Shown in pieces: positions 33,821 through 43,246 of a stretch of DNA of 64,000 bases. A program made the position numbers and the translations under genes. The DNA is from Thiotrichales bacterium (lineage in GTDB: Bacteria > Pseudomonadota > Gammaproteobacteria > HK1): assembly GCA_026709935.1 (NCBI GenBank), contig JAPOSC010000048.1, forward strand, positions 85,738 to 149,737, in the 5' to 3' direction. Numbering within the stretch: position 1 is the first letter of the stretch; each line of letters starts with the position of its first letter. Below the pieces are notes generated by a model. It did not search any database. It saw only the letters and a list, made by a program, of their open reading frames with translations, and was not told where the DNA came from.

Positions 33821-34072
33821 CACCCGCGATCGTATCTGCTTGATGTCCTGTGGTTCCCGTCCTCATTCGGGCGATGGCACGGCCCGTGCATCTCCCAGCC
33901 TCCGAACGAGTCCGTCACGCAGTCCGACGGCTTCGAACTCGTGAAACTCAGGAGGCGGCACTTCAATGACATACCACACGACGATGCACACTGCGTCGGG
34001 GCCCGCAGGTCGCGGTCCGGCGGTGACTGCGACGGCAAATGACAAGAATGATGATCAGGCGCGGGGGCAGCC

Positions 34073-34096
34073 GTTCCCGCGAAGGCGGGAATCCAG
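34073..34096 (+). repeat. REP-like palindrome in the amtB leader
   Basis: TTCCCGCGAAGGCGGGAATCC is a self-complementary unit of a type scattered in many proteobacterial genomes. It lies in frame with amtB (read as FPRRRESS), between a strong ribosome site at 33950-33955 and the conserved AmtB start. Confidence 0.7.
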
Positions 34097-34157
34097 TGGG
34101 TTACGGCCGGAACGGGGATCTGGTTCGGACCCGGGGGTGCGCCGCCGCTCGGGTTGG

Positions 34158-35441
34158 ATGTCCGCCGTGCGGCAGCTCGGCGCGGCGGGCGGGTTGCTCG
34201 CAACCCCCGCCCTCGCGTTCGCCGACGAGCTGAATGCCGGCGACACCGCATGGATGATCACCGCCACCGCGTTGGTCCTCCTCATGACCATTCCGGGCCT
34301 GTCGCTGTTCTACGCGGGGATGGTCCGCAGCAAGAACGTGCTGTCGGTCTTCATGCAGTGCTTCGCGATCACCGGCCTGATGAGCATCCTCTGGGCCGTC
34401 TACGCCTACAGCCTCGCGTTCGACGAGGGGAATGCGTTCATCGGCGGACTCTCGAAGATGTTCCTCTCCGGGGTCACGGTGGACTCGCTGAGCGGCACCA
34501 TTCCGGAGACCGTGTTCATGACGTTCCAGATGACGTTCGCGGTCATCACCCCGGCGCTCATCGTGGGCGCGTTCGCGGAGCGGATGAAGTTCTCGGCCAT
34601 GCTCGTGTTCATGGCGCTCTGGCTCACGCTCTGCTACGCGCCGGTGTGTCACTGGGTCTGGGGCGGCGGCTGGCTCGGCGCGTACGGCATCCTCGATTTC
34701 GCGGGCGGGACCGTGGTCCACATCAACGCCGGCATCGCGGGGCTCGCCGCCGCGCTGGTGCTCGGGCCGCGCAAGGGGTACCCCGCCACGCCGATGCCGC
34801 CGAACAACCTCGCGTACACCATCGTCGGCGCCGCCATGCTGTGGGTCGGCTGGTTCGGGTTCAATGCGGGCTCGCAACTCGCCGCGGACGGCGTGGCGGG
34901 CATGGCGCTGGCGGTGACCCAGCTCGCCACCGCCGCGGCGGCGCTGGCGTGGATGCTCTGCGAGTGGATCCGCCACGGCAAGCCGAGCGTGCTCGGCATC
35001 GCCTCCGGCGCCATCGCCGGTCTGGTGGCCATCACCCCGGCCTCGGGGTCGGTGGGGCCGATGGGCGCGATCGTGATCGGAGCCGCTTCGGGCGTCGTGT
35101 GCTTCGTCGCCTCCACCGCGGTGAAGCGGGCGATGGGCTACGACGATTCCCTCGACGTGTTCGGCATCCACTGCGTGGGCGGCATCGTCGGCGCGCTGCT
35201 GACCGGCGTGTTCTGCGCGGTGTCGCTCGGCGGAGCCGGCTTCGGCGACGGCAACGAGTCGATCGGCGGCCAGGTCGTCGCCCAGGCGATCGGCGTGGGG
35301 GCGACCATCGTCTACACCTTCGTCGTGAGCTTCGTGGTGCTGAAGATCCTCGATGCGGTGATGGGGCTGCGGGTCGACGCGGATCAGGAGGAGGAAGGGC
35401 TCGACCTTGCCCTGCACGACGAGCGCGGCTACATCCTGTGA
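34158..35441 (+). CDS. amtB: Ammonium transporter AmtB
   Basis: A 427-aa ammonium/ammonia channel of the inner membrane with eleven helices. Residues 1-25 form a signal peptide (GGLLATPALAFA). Recognisable parts include FYAGMVRSKNVLSVFMQCF, the GGTVVHINAG twin-His region (first His) and DVFGIHCVGGIVG (second His). ATG 34158 gives the family start, but AGGAGG at 33950-33955 precedes an in-frame ATG at 33966 that would add 64 unrelated residues containing a palindromic repeat. The usual glnK partner is not upstream. A strong hairpin follows the stop. Confidence 0.93.
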   Translation: MSAVRQLGAAGGLLATPALAFADELNAGDTAWMITATALVLLMTIPGLSLFYAGMVRSKNVLSVFMQCFAITGLMSILWAVYAYSLAFDEGNAFIGGLSKMFLSGVTVDSLSGTIPETVFMTFQMTFAVITPALIVGAFAERMKFSAMLVFMALWLTLCYAPVCHWVWGGGWLGAYGILDFAGGTVVHINAGIAGLAAALVLGPRKGYPATPMPPNNLAYTIVGAAMLWVGWFGFNAGSQLAADGVAGMALAVTQLATAAAALAWMLCEWIRHGKPSVLGIASGAIAGLVAITPASGSVGPMGAIVIGAASGVVCFVASTAVKRAMGYDDSLDVFGIHCVGGIVGALLTGVFCAVSLGGAGFGDGNESIGGQVVAQAIGVGATIVYTFVVSFVVLKILDAVMGLRVDADQEEEGLDLALHDERGYIL

Positions 35442-35470
35442 CGAGCTCTGTGTCGGGCCTTGTGAATCAG

Positions 35471-35503
35471 AGCCTTGGGGGCCGCCGTGCCACCCCCAAG
35501 GCT
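35471..35503 (+). terminator. Intrinsic-type terminator after amtB
   Basis: AGCCTTGGGGG pairs perfectly with CCCCCAAGGCT over an 11-base loop, 29 bases after the amtB stop, followed by a T-containing tract (GTCGTTGTCGTC). Confidence 0.7.
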
Positions 35504-35575
35504 GTCGTTGTCGTCATGCTCCCGGAGATCAGGGACCGACCATCATCTCGCCTACCACGGGCGGGAGGCCCCGGC

Positions 35576-35683
35576 CCGGAAATTTCACCGATTCGCGAAG
35601 CGAGGGTGCGTAGATGGTCGTGTTCAACGCGGCGAAAGCAGTCAGACCCGTGCCCGCAGCCGTAAATCGGTGAATTTCCGGGT
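35576..35683 (-). repeat. Dispersed palindromic repeat, family C, copy 2 (both ends present)
   Basis: A 108-bp element with near-perfect 18-bp terminal inverted repeats (CCCGGAAATTTCACCGATT and AATCGGTGAATTTCCGGG). Reversed, its centre reads TTTCGCCGCGTTGAACACG, shared with the other family C copies. Its right end touches the stop codon of the ABC permease gene. Confidence 0.75.
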
Positions 35684-37692
35684 CAATCCAGGCCCATCTC
35701 GCGCTTCCGGCGCTGTACCCAGGCCCGGATGAGGCGGTCCGCGATGATCGCGATGAACGCGACGCAGAGCCCCGCCACGATCCCGCGTCCGGTATCGGCC
35801 TTGGTCAGCGCGATGTAGACCTCCTGGCCGAGGTCGCGGGTGCCGACGAGGGCGGTGATGACGAGCATGCTGAGCGCCAGCATGATGGTCTGATTGATCC
35901 CGAGCATGATCTCCGGGAGCGCAATCGGAAGCCGTACCTTCCACAGAGTCTGCCGGCGCGTGCAGCCGGCTGCGGTGGCGGCCTCGATGAGCTGCGCCGG
36001 GACCTGGCGCAGCCCGTGCGCGGTGTAGCGCACCGCAGGCGCCACCGCATAGGCGACCACCGCAATGAGCGCGGAGAAATCCCCGACCCGGAACAGCATC
36101 ACCACCGGGATCAGGTAGACGAAGGAGGGCAGCGTCTGCAGCGTGTCGATGACTACCTGCACGACGCGGTGCACCCGATCGTTTCCCGCCGTCCATATTC
36201 CGACGGGAATGCCGATGCACGACGCGATGAGCACGGACACCCCGCAGAGGTAGACGGTGATCATCGACTTCTCCCAGTTGCCCGTGACCGCCATGAACAG
36301 GGCGAGGGTGCCGGTGAGCATCGCGAGCCGCCAGCCTCCGAGCCGGTGTCCCGCGATGGCGACCGCGGCGATCACCGCCGGCCACGGTACGGTGGTGAGA
36401 AAGCGCTTGACCGGGATCAGCAGGTTGAACAGCAGCCAGGTCTTGATCGCCTCCAGATGGTCGTAAAAGTTGACGTTGATCCACTTGATGAGATCGGACC
36501 ACAGGTGCGCGGTGCTCACCTCCAGAGATTCCGGATAATCCTGAACCCCGGGAGCGACGAATCCGACCAGCCAGCCACCGGCGAGCACCGCGACGGCCGC
36601 GATCAGGAAGGGGTGGCGCCGGAAGAAAGGCGCGGCGGCGGCGCCGTGCGCCGGGGGCGGGCGGTCGGCGAACGCCTGGGACAGCCGATCGAGCGCGATG
36701 GCGAGCAGCGTGATGGCGAGCCCGGCTTCCACGCCATCTCCGATGCGCAGGCGCTTGAGTGAGGTCAGCACGTCGTAGCCGAGCCCGCCGGCACCGATCA
36801 TCGATGCGATGATCACCATGTTGAGCGAGAGCATGATGACCTGATTGATCCCGACCATCAGCGAGGGGCGGGCGGACGGCACCAGCACCTTCCACAGGAG
36901 CTGGCGGCGCGAGCAGCCGGCCATGCGCCCGAACTCGACGATCTCGGCCGGCACCTGGTGCAGCGCGAGCATTGTCACCCGCACCATCGGCGGCGTCGCG
37001 TAGATCACGGTGGCGATCAGTGCGGCCACCGGGCCGAATCCGAACAGGAAGAGGACCGGTACCAGATAGGCGAAGATCGGGACCGTCTGCATCAGATCCA
37101 GGACGGGCGCGAGCAGGCGTTCGACGCGGGCGCTGCGGAACCCCGCGATGCCGAGCAGCAGGCCCGCGCCGGCTCCGAGGGGCACCGCGATCACGATCGA
37201 GGCCAGGGTCACCATGGCGCTGTCCCACTGGCCGAACACCGCGAGATAGAGCAGGGCGCCGGCGACCAGCGCCGCGAGCCCGAAGCCGCGGGCGGAGAGC
37301 CCCATCAGCGCGCACAGCACAATGAGTGCGATCCACGGAACTCGCGGAACCACCTCCACCGCGTCGCGTCCGATGCCGCGCGAGAAACCTTCCGCGAACA
37401 GGCTCTGCGCGGCGCGCAGGGGCCATTCGAGCAGCCACGCGATGGAGCGGGTCATCTCCTGGAAGGTGAAGAGCCCGAGGTCGAAGTCGTTGACCAGCCA
37501 CTTCATCAAGTCGCTGATCCAGAAGCGCAAGGGGACGATCCAGGACTCGGGGTAGACCGCCACGCCAGGGAGCGCCTCCCGCCCGAGGTGTGCGCCCGTC
37601 GCGGCCGCCAGCAGGACGAGCCACGCCACGGCATGGCGGCGGGCGGGAATCCGTGCGAGCCAACCGCCGCGCGGGACCGCCGCGATCGTCAC
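35683..37692 (-). CDS. Glycine betaine/histidine-type ABC permease, two fused permease domains
   Basis: A 669-aa inner-membrane permease with two ProW-like halves. Each carries the binding-protein-dependent transport loop: FGRMAGCSRRQLLWKVLVP near residue 257 and IEAATAAGCTRRQTLWKVRLP near 573. Each half also keeps GINQ(V/T)IMLSLNM-like text. Normally ProW is about 350 aa and forms a homodimer, so this is a tandem-fused dimer in one chain. GTG 37690-37692 has GGAGG seven bases upstream. It follows the ATPase gene with a family A repeat in between. Together with the ATPase and binding protein it makes a quaternary-amine-type importer. Confidence 0.88.
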   Translation of the reverse strand: MTIAAVPRGGWLARIPARRHAVAWLVLLAAATGAHLGREALPGVAVYPESWIVPLRFWISDLMKWLVNDFDLGLFTFQEMTRSIAWLLEWPLRAAQSLFAEGFSRGIGRDAVEVVPRVPWIALIVLCALMGLSARGFGLAALVAGALLYLAVFGQWDSAMVTLASIVIAVPLGAGAGLLLGIAGFRSARVERLLAPVLDLMQTVPIFAYLVPVLFLFGFGPVAALIATVIYATPPMVRVTMLALHQVPAEIVEFGRMAGCSRRQLLWKVLVPSARPSLMVGINQVIMLSLNMVIIASMIGAGGLGYDVLTSLKRLRIGDGVEAGLAITLLAIALDRLSQAFADRPPPAHGAAAAPFFRRHPFLIAAVAVLAGGWLVGFVAPGVQDYPESLEVSTAHLWSDLIKWINVNFYDHLEAIKTWLLFNLLIPVKRFLTTVPWPAVIAAVAIAGHRLGGWRLAMLTGTLALFMAVTGNWEKSMITVYLCGVSVLIASCIGIPVGIWTAGNDRVHRVVQVVIDTLQTLPSFVYLIPVVMLFRVGDFSALIAVVAYAVAPAVRYTAHGLRQVPAQLIEAATAAGCTRRQTLWKVRLPIALPEIMLGINQTIMLALSMLVITALVGTRDLGQEVYIALTKADTGRGIVAGLCVAFIAIIADRLIRAWVQRRKREMGLD

Positions 37693-37752
37693 GCGCGAGC
37701 CTCCGGATGCCCCGAGCCGCGTCGATCCCTGCCGTCGCGCCGAATCTTCGAA

Positions 37753-37818
37753 CCGGAGTCATCCAACGCTTGAGCGGTTCTCCGGCTCCTTGCCGATAAC
37801 AAGTGAAATTTCCGGGCT
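37753..37818 (-). repeat. Dispersed repeat, family A, copy 3
   Basis: Reverse-complement relative of copy 1: CCCGGAAATTTCACTTGTT, CAAGGAGCCGGAGAACCG and GGATGACTCCGG. It is inserted between the transporter ATPase and permease genes. Confidence 0.65.
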
Positions 37819-37857
37819 GGAGGGAGGAGGCTGTCGCCGGCGGTGACGGTCACGGTT

Positions 37858-38958
37858 TCAACGCGGGCCGGGTGACATCGACACGTGTCTCGCCGAGTCC
37901 GAGGGCGGCTTCTCCAGTCCGACCAGCACCGGGAGGACATCTTCCCGGCCGAGCGAGCCGACTACCGCGCCATGCTCGTCGAGAACCGCGAAGGGGGTAT
38001 CTTCGGCAGTGACGGCGATGGCCACCTCCTGCACCCTGGCGTCCGCGCGCACCTCGCCCGCCGTGGACTCGGCCGGCGCGCTCATGACCGCGCGCACGGA
38101 GAGCACCTTGGCGCGTGGGATCTCGCGGGTGAAGTCGGCGACGTAGCCGTTGGCCGGGCGGGTGACCAGGTCTTCGGGCGTACCGATCTGGATGATGGCG
38201 CCGTCCTTCATGATGGCGATGCGGTCGGCGAGCCGAATCGCCTCGTCGAAGTCGTGGGTGATGAAGACGATGGTCTTGCGCAGCATCGACTGGAGGCGCA
38301 TGAACTCGTCCTGCATCTCCCGGCGGATGAGGGGGTCGAGGGCGGAGAACGGTTCGTCGAGGAACCAGATCCAGGGCTCGACCGCGAGGGAGCGCGCAAT
38401 GCCGACCCGCTGCTGCTGCCCGCCGGAGAGCTCGCGCGGGTAGTAACGTTCGCGCCCGCCGAGACCCACCAGCTCGATGACCTCCAGAGCGCGCCGCTCG
38501 CGTTCGGCGCGCGCCATGCCCTGTACCTCCAGGGGAAAGGCGACGTTGCCGAGCACGTTCAGGTGCGGGAGCAGCGCGAAGTGCTGGAAGACCATTCCCA
38601 TCTTGTGGCGGCGGAGCTCGATGAGCTTCTTCTCCGGCATCGCCAGGAGATCTTCGCCGTTGAAGAGGATCTGGCCGGCGGTGGGCTCGATCAGCCTGGA
38701 CATGCAGCGCACGAGGGTCGACTTGCCGGAGCCCGAGAGTCCCATGATCACGAAGATCTCGCCCTCGCGTACCCACAGGGTCGCGTCCCGGACGGCGGGG
38801 ATGAGTCCGGCGGCGTGCAGCTCTTCAAGGGAAACGGTGGCGGAACGCCGATCGAGGAAGCGCCCGGCGCCATCGCCGAAGAGCTTCCATACCGCTTCGC
38901 ACTCGAGCATCGGTTCAGGCTCGGACATGGCGATCCGCACCTGGGGCTCTGCGGACAT
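37858..38958 (-). CDS. Quaternary-amine/histidine-type ABC transporter ATPase (ProV-like)
   Basis: A 366-aa ATPase of the ProV/OpuA/HutV type. Walker A is GLSGSGKST near residue 73, the signature ELSGGQQQRVGIARSLAV, Walker B WFLDEPFSALD, and the switch His is in FITHDFDEA. The N-terminal extension (WKLFGDGAGRFL) is typical of this subgroup. A short CBS-like regulatory tail follows from about 280 (TPFAVLDEHGAVVGSLGRED), the region that senses ionic strength in OpuA. ATG 38956-38958 is used; an ATG ten codons later is possible. It powers the fused permease. Confidence 0.92.
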   Translation of the reverse strand: MSAEPQVRIAMSEPEPMLECEAVWKLFGDGAGRFLDRRSATVSLEELHAAGLIPAVRDATLWVREGEIFVIMGLSGSGKSTLVRCMSRLIEPTAGQILFNGEDLLAMPEKKLIELRRHKMGMVFQHFALLPHLNVLGNVAFPLEVQGMARAERERRALEVIELVGLGGRERYYPRELSGGQQQRVGIARSLAVEPWIWFLDEPFSALDPLIRREMQDEFMRLQSMLRKTIVFITHDFDEAIRLADRIAIMKDGAIIQIGTPEDLVTRPANGYVADFTREIPRAKVLSVRAVMSAPAESTAGEVRADARVQEVAIAVTAEDTPFAVLDEHGAVVGSLGREDVLPVLVGLEKPPSDSARHVSMSPGPR

Positions 38959-39176
38959 GGCGGATTCGGGGGGTGGAACGCAATGACGCGCGTCGCCCGG
39001 GGGCAGCGCACGCCACCGCCCCCGAGCGGGGCTCGGGAGCTGGCCCGACGACCATCGTCGGGCTCCTCATCCCGGGTCGGACAGGATCATTCCGGTTTCA
39101 CGCGAGCATCGTCGGTGATGCATCGTCCGCTGAATCCCGAATCTCGCCGGTCCGACATGTCAGGCGCGACATGAGC

Positions 39177-40127
39177 CTACTGCGTCCATGCCGTCCAGCG
39201 GTCCGTGTTCGCCGCCATCCAGGCCGCCACCACATCGTCCACGCTCTTGCCGGCGAGATCGACCTCGCCCACCATCAACCCCATCTCCTGGTTGGTGAGG
39301 GTGAAGTTGCGTATCGCGCGATAGGCATTCGGCCACTTCTCCTCGCCACCCTTCCAGCCGACCTTCTTGATCCAGCCGCGCGGCTTGCCACAGTCGTAGG
39401 CCTTGTCGGGGTTGATGCCCCATGCCGGGTCCGAGTAGCACTCGTCGGTATAGCGGGGGAAGTCGACCCATTCGCCCTCGTACTTGATGGGCGCCCAGTG
39501 CGGCGTGTAGATCCAGAGCAGGATCGGCGCCTGACGCTGCACCGCGGACTCCAGCTCGGCGAAGAGCGCCGCGTCGGTGCCGGCGTGCACGACCTCGTAG
39601 TCGAGCTCCAGTGCGTCGGCGCGCTCGTCGTCGTAGCCACCCCACGTGACCGGGCCGCCCAGGTAGCGCCCCTTCGGGTGGGTCTCCGGGGTGGAGAACG
39701 CCTCTGCGCAGTCATTGAGCGCGTTCCAGTCCGGGAGCCCCGGGCATTTCTCCTTCATGTAGAGCGGATACCACCATTCCTCGATCGCGACCATGCCGGT
39801 CTCGCCGAGATCGACGGTCTTGGCGGTCGCGAGCGAAGCCTCCATGGCATCCTTGCCGGTGGTCTCCCACATCTCCATCGCGACGTGCAGATCGCCGGTC
39901 TCCAGGCCCGCGAACTGCGCGATGTAGTCGGCCTGCACGTACTCGACGTTGTAGCCCATCTCCTCGAGCACCGCGCCCATGATCTGGGTGGTGATGTACT
40001 GGCCGGTCCAGTCGTGGATAGTGAGCTTGATCGGATCCTTCGACTCCACGGCGGTCGCCGCGAGCGGTCCGGCGAGGGCCGTCGACGCCAGCGCCGCGGC
40101 CGCGAGTCTTTTCATGGTGGTCCTCAT
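39177..40127 (-). CDS. ProX/HutX-like periplasmic substrate-binding protein
   Basis: A 316-aa binding protein of the OpuAC/glycine betaine family. A signal peptide (MRTTMKRLAAAALAS to about residue 26) is followed by KLTIHDWTGQYITTQI and several aromatic residues (EMWETT, EEWWYPLY, WIYTPHW) that could form a cation-pi cage. AAGGAG precedes ATG 40125-40127 by seven bases. It is the first gene of the importer cluster and is followed downstream by the ATPase and permease genes. Adjacent hutI and hutF suggest histidine or a histidine-like amine, as for HutXWV of rhizobia. Confidence 0.9.
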   Translation of the reverse strand: MRTTMKRLAAAALASTALAGPLAATAVESKDPIKLTIHDWTGQYITTQIMGAVLEEMGYNVEYVQADYIAQFAGLETGDLHVAMEMWETTGKDAMEASLATAKTVDLGETGMVAIEEWWYPLYMKEKCPGLPDWNALNDCAEAFSTPETHPKGRYLGGPVTWGGYDDERADALELDYEVVHAGTDAALFAELESAVQRQAPILLWIYTPHWAPIKYEGEWVDFPRYTDECYSDPAWGINPDKAYDCGKPRGWIKKVGWKGGEEKWPNAYRAIRNFTLTNQEMGLMVGEVDLAGKSVDDVVAAWMAANTDRWTAWTQ

Positions 40128-40364
40128 CGTCGTTCTCCTTGCACGTTTCGGTTGTGGGTCCGGTGGCTGGAACGCGTGACGGGTGATCCGAAGGATCCGC
40201 CGGCCTGCTCCGGCCCGCCGACCGGTGATCGATAGTGATGATCGCGCCACGATTCGGCGACTGGAATCATGGCACAGTCTGATCGCGCGATCATCGCTGC
40301 CAACACGCCGCCGACGGCCTCCCGACCGGGAGCGCATGTCGCCGCGGTCATTGCCCCGTCGCAA

Positions 40365-41567
40365 TTAAATCGGCGCGACGATCCGCTCCACCAGCGGATT
40401 GAAGCCGATCCGGTAGGCAAGCTCCGCGGGATGCGTCACGTCCCATACCGCGAGGTCCGCGCGCAGTCCGGGGGCGATTCGGCCCGCATCGTCGATCCCG
40501 AGCGCCCGCGCCGCCTCCCGCGTCACGCCGGCGAGCGCCTCCTCGGGGGTCAGCCGAAAGAGAGTGCACGCCATGTTCATCGCCAGCAGCAGCGAGGCGA
40601 GAGGCGAGGAGCCGGGGTTGCAGTCGGTCGAGATCGCCATCGGCACCTCGTACCGGCGCAGCAGTTCCAGCGGTGGGTGGCGTGGCGCGTGCAGGGTGTA
40701 GGCGGCTCCGGGAAGGAGCACCGCGACGGTCCCCGCCTCGGCGAGGGCGCGCACGCCAGCCTCGCTCACGAATTCCAGGTGGTCGGCGGAGAGCGCGTGG
40801 TGGCGCGCGGCGAGAGCGGCCCCGCCGAGGTCGGAGAGCTGGTCCGCGTGCAGCTTCACCGGCAGACCGAGCGTACCCGCGCGCTCGAACAGGCGCTCGA
40901 TTCGGGCCGGGCCGAACGCGATTCCCTCGCAGAAGCCGTCCACCGCGTCGACCAGACCTTCCGCGTGGGCGGCGTCCAGGGCGGGAAGGCACACCTCGTC
41001 GATGTAGGCGTCGGAACGGCCCGCGTACTCCGGAGGCACCGCGTGGGCGCCGAGGAAGCTCGTGCGCACTCGCACCGGACGTTCGGCGGCGATGCGGCGG
41101 GCGGTGCGCAGCATGGCGAGCTCCGTCTCGACATCGAGGCCGTAGCCCGACTTGATCTCGATGGTGGACACGCCTTCGGCGATGAGCGCGTCCACGCGGG
41201 GGAGGGCGCCCGCGAGGAGCGTGTCCGGGTCCGTCCTGCGGGTCGCCTCGACGGTGGAGAAGATCCCGCCGCCGGCCCGGGCGATGTCCTCGTAGCTCAC
41301 CCCCTGGAGCCGCATCTCGAACTCCCGGGCGCGATCGCCGCCGTGGACGATATGGGTGTGACAGTCGATCAGCGCGGGGGTGACGAGGCGGCCGCCGAGA
41401 TCGCACCGGGGCCATGTCGCGCCGGCGTCGGGCATGGCGTCCACCGGCCCGCACCAGACGATCCGCCCGTCCTCCACCGCCACCGCGCCGTCGTCGACGA
41501 GGCCGTAGGGCCGGGCGCCGCGCTCCATGGTGGCCAGCGTCAGGTTCGTGATGACTTCCCGTGACAT
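40365..41567 (-). CDS. hutI: Imidazolonepropionase
   Basis: The third enzyme of histidine breakdown, hydrolysing 4-imidazolone-5-propanoate to N-formimino-glutamate. The 400-aa amidohydrolase shows the metal HxH in [10 protein letters not shown] near residue 69, [12 protein letters not shown] near 138, LHADQLSD near 238 and [10 protein letters not shown] near 312, all hallmarks of HutI. The product feeds HutF, encoded divergently next door. hutH and hutU are not in the window. Confidence 0.95.
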   Translation of the reverse strand: MSREVITNLTLATMERGARPYGLVDDGAVAVEDGRIVWCGPVDAMPDAGATWPRCDLGGRLVTPALIDCHTHIVHGGDRAREFEMRLQGVSYEDIARAGGGIFSTVEATRRTDPDTLLAGALPRVDALIAEGVSTIEIKSGYGLDVETELAMLRTARRIAAERPVRVRTSFLGAHAVPPEYAGRSDAYIDEVCLPALDAAHAEGLVDAVDGFCEGIAFGPARIERLFERAGTLGLPVKLHADQLSDLGGAALAARHHALSADHLEFVSEAGVRALAEAGTVAVLLPGAAYTLHAPRHPPLELLRRYEVPMAISTDCNPGSSPLASLLLAMNMACTLFRLTPEEALAGVTREAARALGIDDAGRIAPGLRADLAVWDVTHPAELAYRIGFNPLVERIVAPI

Positions 41568-41710
41568 GTGTCGTACCCCCTAGAATGGACGGCTCGGCAC
41601 AGACAACTCGGAACAGGCGGCTCGATGAGGGATAGTACGGCCACGAGCGTCCATGAGTCCGGATTTCCTCCCGGGTTGCGAATGAGGGTGTGGATCTGGC
41701 TATTTTGGCC

Positions 41711-41790
41711 GCGTTTCTCACCGGCCCTCGGATCGGAGCCATCCGGGCCTGAGCGGTTTTCCGGTTCTTGCAGAGAACTGGTAAGAAATC
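41711..41790 (-). repeat. Dispersed repeat, family A, copy 4
   Basis: An 80-bp reversed copy with inverted ends (GTTTCTCAC and GTAAGAAAT). It contains GGAGCCATCCGGGCCTGAGCG, related to the other copies. It sits between the divergent hutI and hutF genes, close to hutF. Confidence 0.65.
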
Positions 41791-41821
41791 CGGGCGAAGA
41801 CACCGGGGGGAGCGGAGCACG

Positions 41822-43246
41822 ATGCGGAAAGGGGAGATCCTCTGGGCGGAGCAGGCGCTGACCACCGACGGATGGCAGCGCGAAGTTCGAATCGAGTTGG
41901 GCGCCGATGGCCGCATCGCCGCCGTCGAGTCCGGATGTTCCGCCCAGGGATGTCCCCCCCAAGGACATCCCCCCCAGGGACATCTCGCCCAGGGAGATCA
42001 CACCCGCGGCCGACAGGTCGGCATCCTCCTCCCCGCCCCGGTCAATCTGCACAGCCACGCTTTCCAGCGCGCCATGGCCGGCCTTACCGAGCGGCGGGGG
42101 CCGGACCCGCGCGACAGCTTCTGGACCTGGCGCCGACTCATGTACCGGTTTCTCGAACGGCTCGACCCTGACGAGTTCGAATCGATCGCCGCCTTTGCCC
42201 AGATGCAGATGCTGGAGGCCGGCTTCGCGGCGGTGGCGGAGTTCCACTACGTCCATCACCAGCCGGACGGGGTGGCGTACGACCATCTCTCCGAGCTTTC
42301 GATGCGCGTCGTGGCCGCGGCCGCGCAGACGGGGATCGGTCTCACCCTGCTGCCGGTTCTCTATCGGTACGGCGGTTGTGACGGCAAGCCGCTCGAGGGC
42401 GTACAGCAACGGTTCGGAAATTCGTTGGAGGGTTTTGCCCGGCTCCGGGAGGAGGTCGGCGCGGCGGTGCGCGGGCTCGATGCGGACGCCCGCATCGGGG
42501 TCGCGATTCACTCGCTGCGGGCGGTGGACCCCGAAGGGCTCGCGTTTGCGGCGGCGCTCGCGCCGCGGGATCCAGTCCACATCCACGCCGCCGAGCAGAC
42601 GGCGGAGGTCGAGGAAGTCGAGGCCTGCTTCGGGGCCCGCCCGGTGCAGTGGCTGCTGGCCAACGCCGGGGTGGACGCGCGCTGGTGTCTCGTCCATGCC
42701 ACCCACATGACGCCCGGAGAGACGGCGGGCCTCGCCGCGAGCGGCGCGGTCGCGGGCCTGTGCCCGATCACCGAGGCAAGCCTGGGCGACGGGATCTTCG
42801 ACGGTGCGAACCACCTCGCGCAGGGCGGAAGGTTCGGAGTGGGAACGGACTCCAACATCCGCATCTCGCTCGCCGAGGAGCTGCGGATGCTGGAGTACTC
42901 CCAGCGCCTGCGCGACCGGGCGCGCGCGGTGCTGGCGCCCCCCGGCGAATCTACCGGTCGCACCCTCTTCGAGGCTGCGGCCCGGGGCGGTGCACAGGCC
43001 GCGATGCGCGATGCGGGATCGCTGGCGCCGGGGCGTCTCGCGGACCTGGTGGCGCTCGATGCGCAGGCAGTGGATCTGGCCAGCCGGCAGGGCGATGCGC
43101 TCCTCGACAGCTTCATCTTCACGGGCGGCAACGCCGTGATCACCGATGTCTGGTCGGCCGGCCGTCACGTGGTCGAGGAAGGCCGCCATGTCCACCATGA
43201 CGCGATCACCGCCCGCTACCTCGACACCCTGGGCGAGATGCTCTGA
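41822..43246 (+). CDS. hutF: Formimidoylglutamate deiminase
   Basis: Converts N-formimino-glutamate to N-formylglutamate and ammonia in the five-step histidine pathway. The 474-aa amidohydrolase has the metal HxH in NLHSHAFQRAM near residue 78, then EFHYVHHQPDG, VHIHAAEQTAEVEE, LVHATHM and VGTDSNIRIS, all typical of HutF. A run GGGGGGAG lies 6-13 bases before ATG 41822. A four-unit 15-bp tandem repeat (41941-42000) inserts the pentapeptides SAQGC, PPQGH, PPQGH and LAQGD in the N-terminal beta domain. It is divergent from hutI. Confidence 0.93.
   Translation: MRKGEILWAEQALTTDGWQREVRIELGADGRIAAVESGCSAQGCPPQGHPPQGHLAQGDHTRGRQVGILLPAPVNLHSHAFQRAMAGLTERRGPDPRDSFWTWRRLMYRFLERLDPDEFESIAAFAQMQMLEAGFAAVAEFHYVHHQPDGVAYDHLSELSMRVVAAAAQTGIGLTLLPVLYRYGGCDGKPLEGVQQRFGNSLEGFARLREEVGAAVRGLDADARIGVAIHSLRAVDPEGLAFAAALAPRDPVHIHAAEQTAEVEEVEACFGARPVQWLLANAGVDARWCLVHATHMTPGETAGLAASGAVAGLCPITEASLGDGIFDGANHLAQGGRFGVGTDSNIRISLAEELRMLEYSQRLRDRARAVLAPPGESTGRTLFEAAARGGAQAAMRDAGSLAPGRLADLVALDAQAVDLASRQGDALLDSFIFTGGNAVITDVWSAGRHVVEEGRHVHHDAITARYLDTLGEML
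41941..42000 (+). repeat. Four exact-length 15-bp tandem units inside hutF
   Basis: CGCCCAGGGATGTCC, CCCCCAAGGACATCC, CCCCCAGGGACATCT and CGCCCAGGGAGATCA follow one another without gaps. Because 15 is a multiple of three, copy-number changes keep the frame. Confidence 0.85.
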
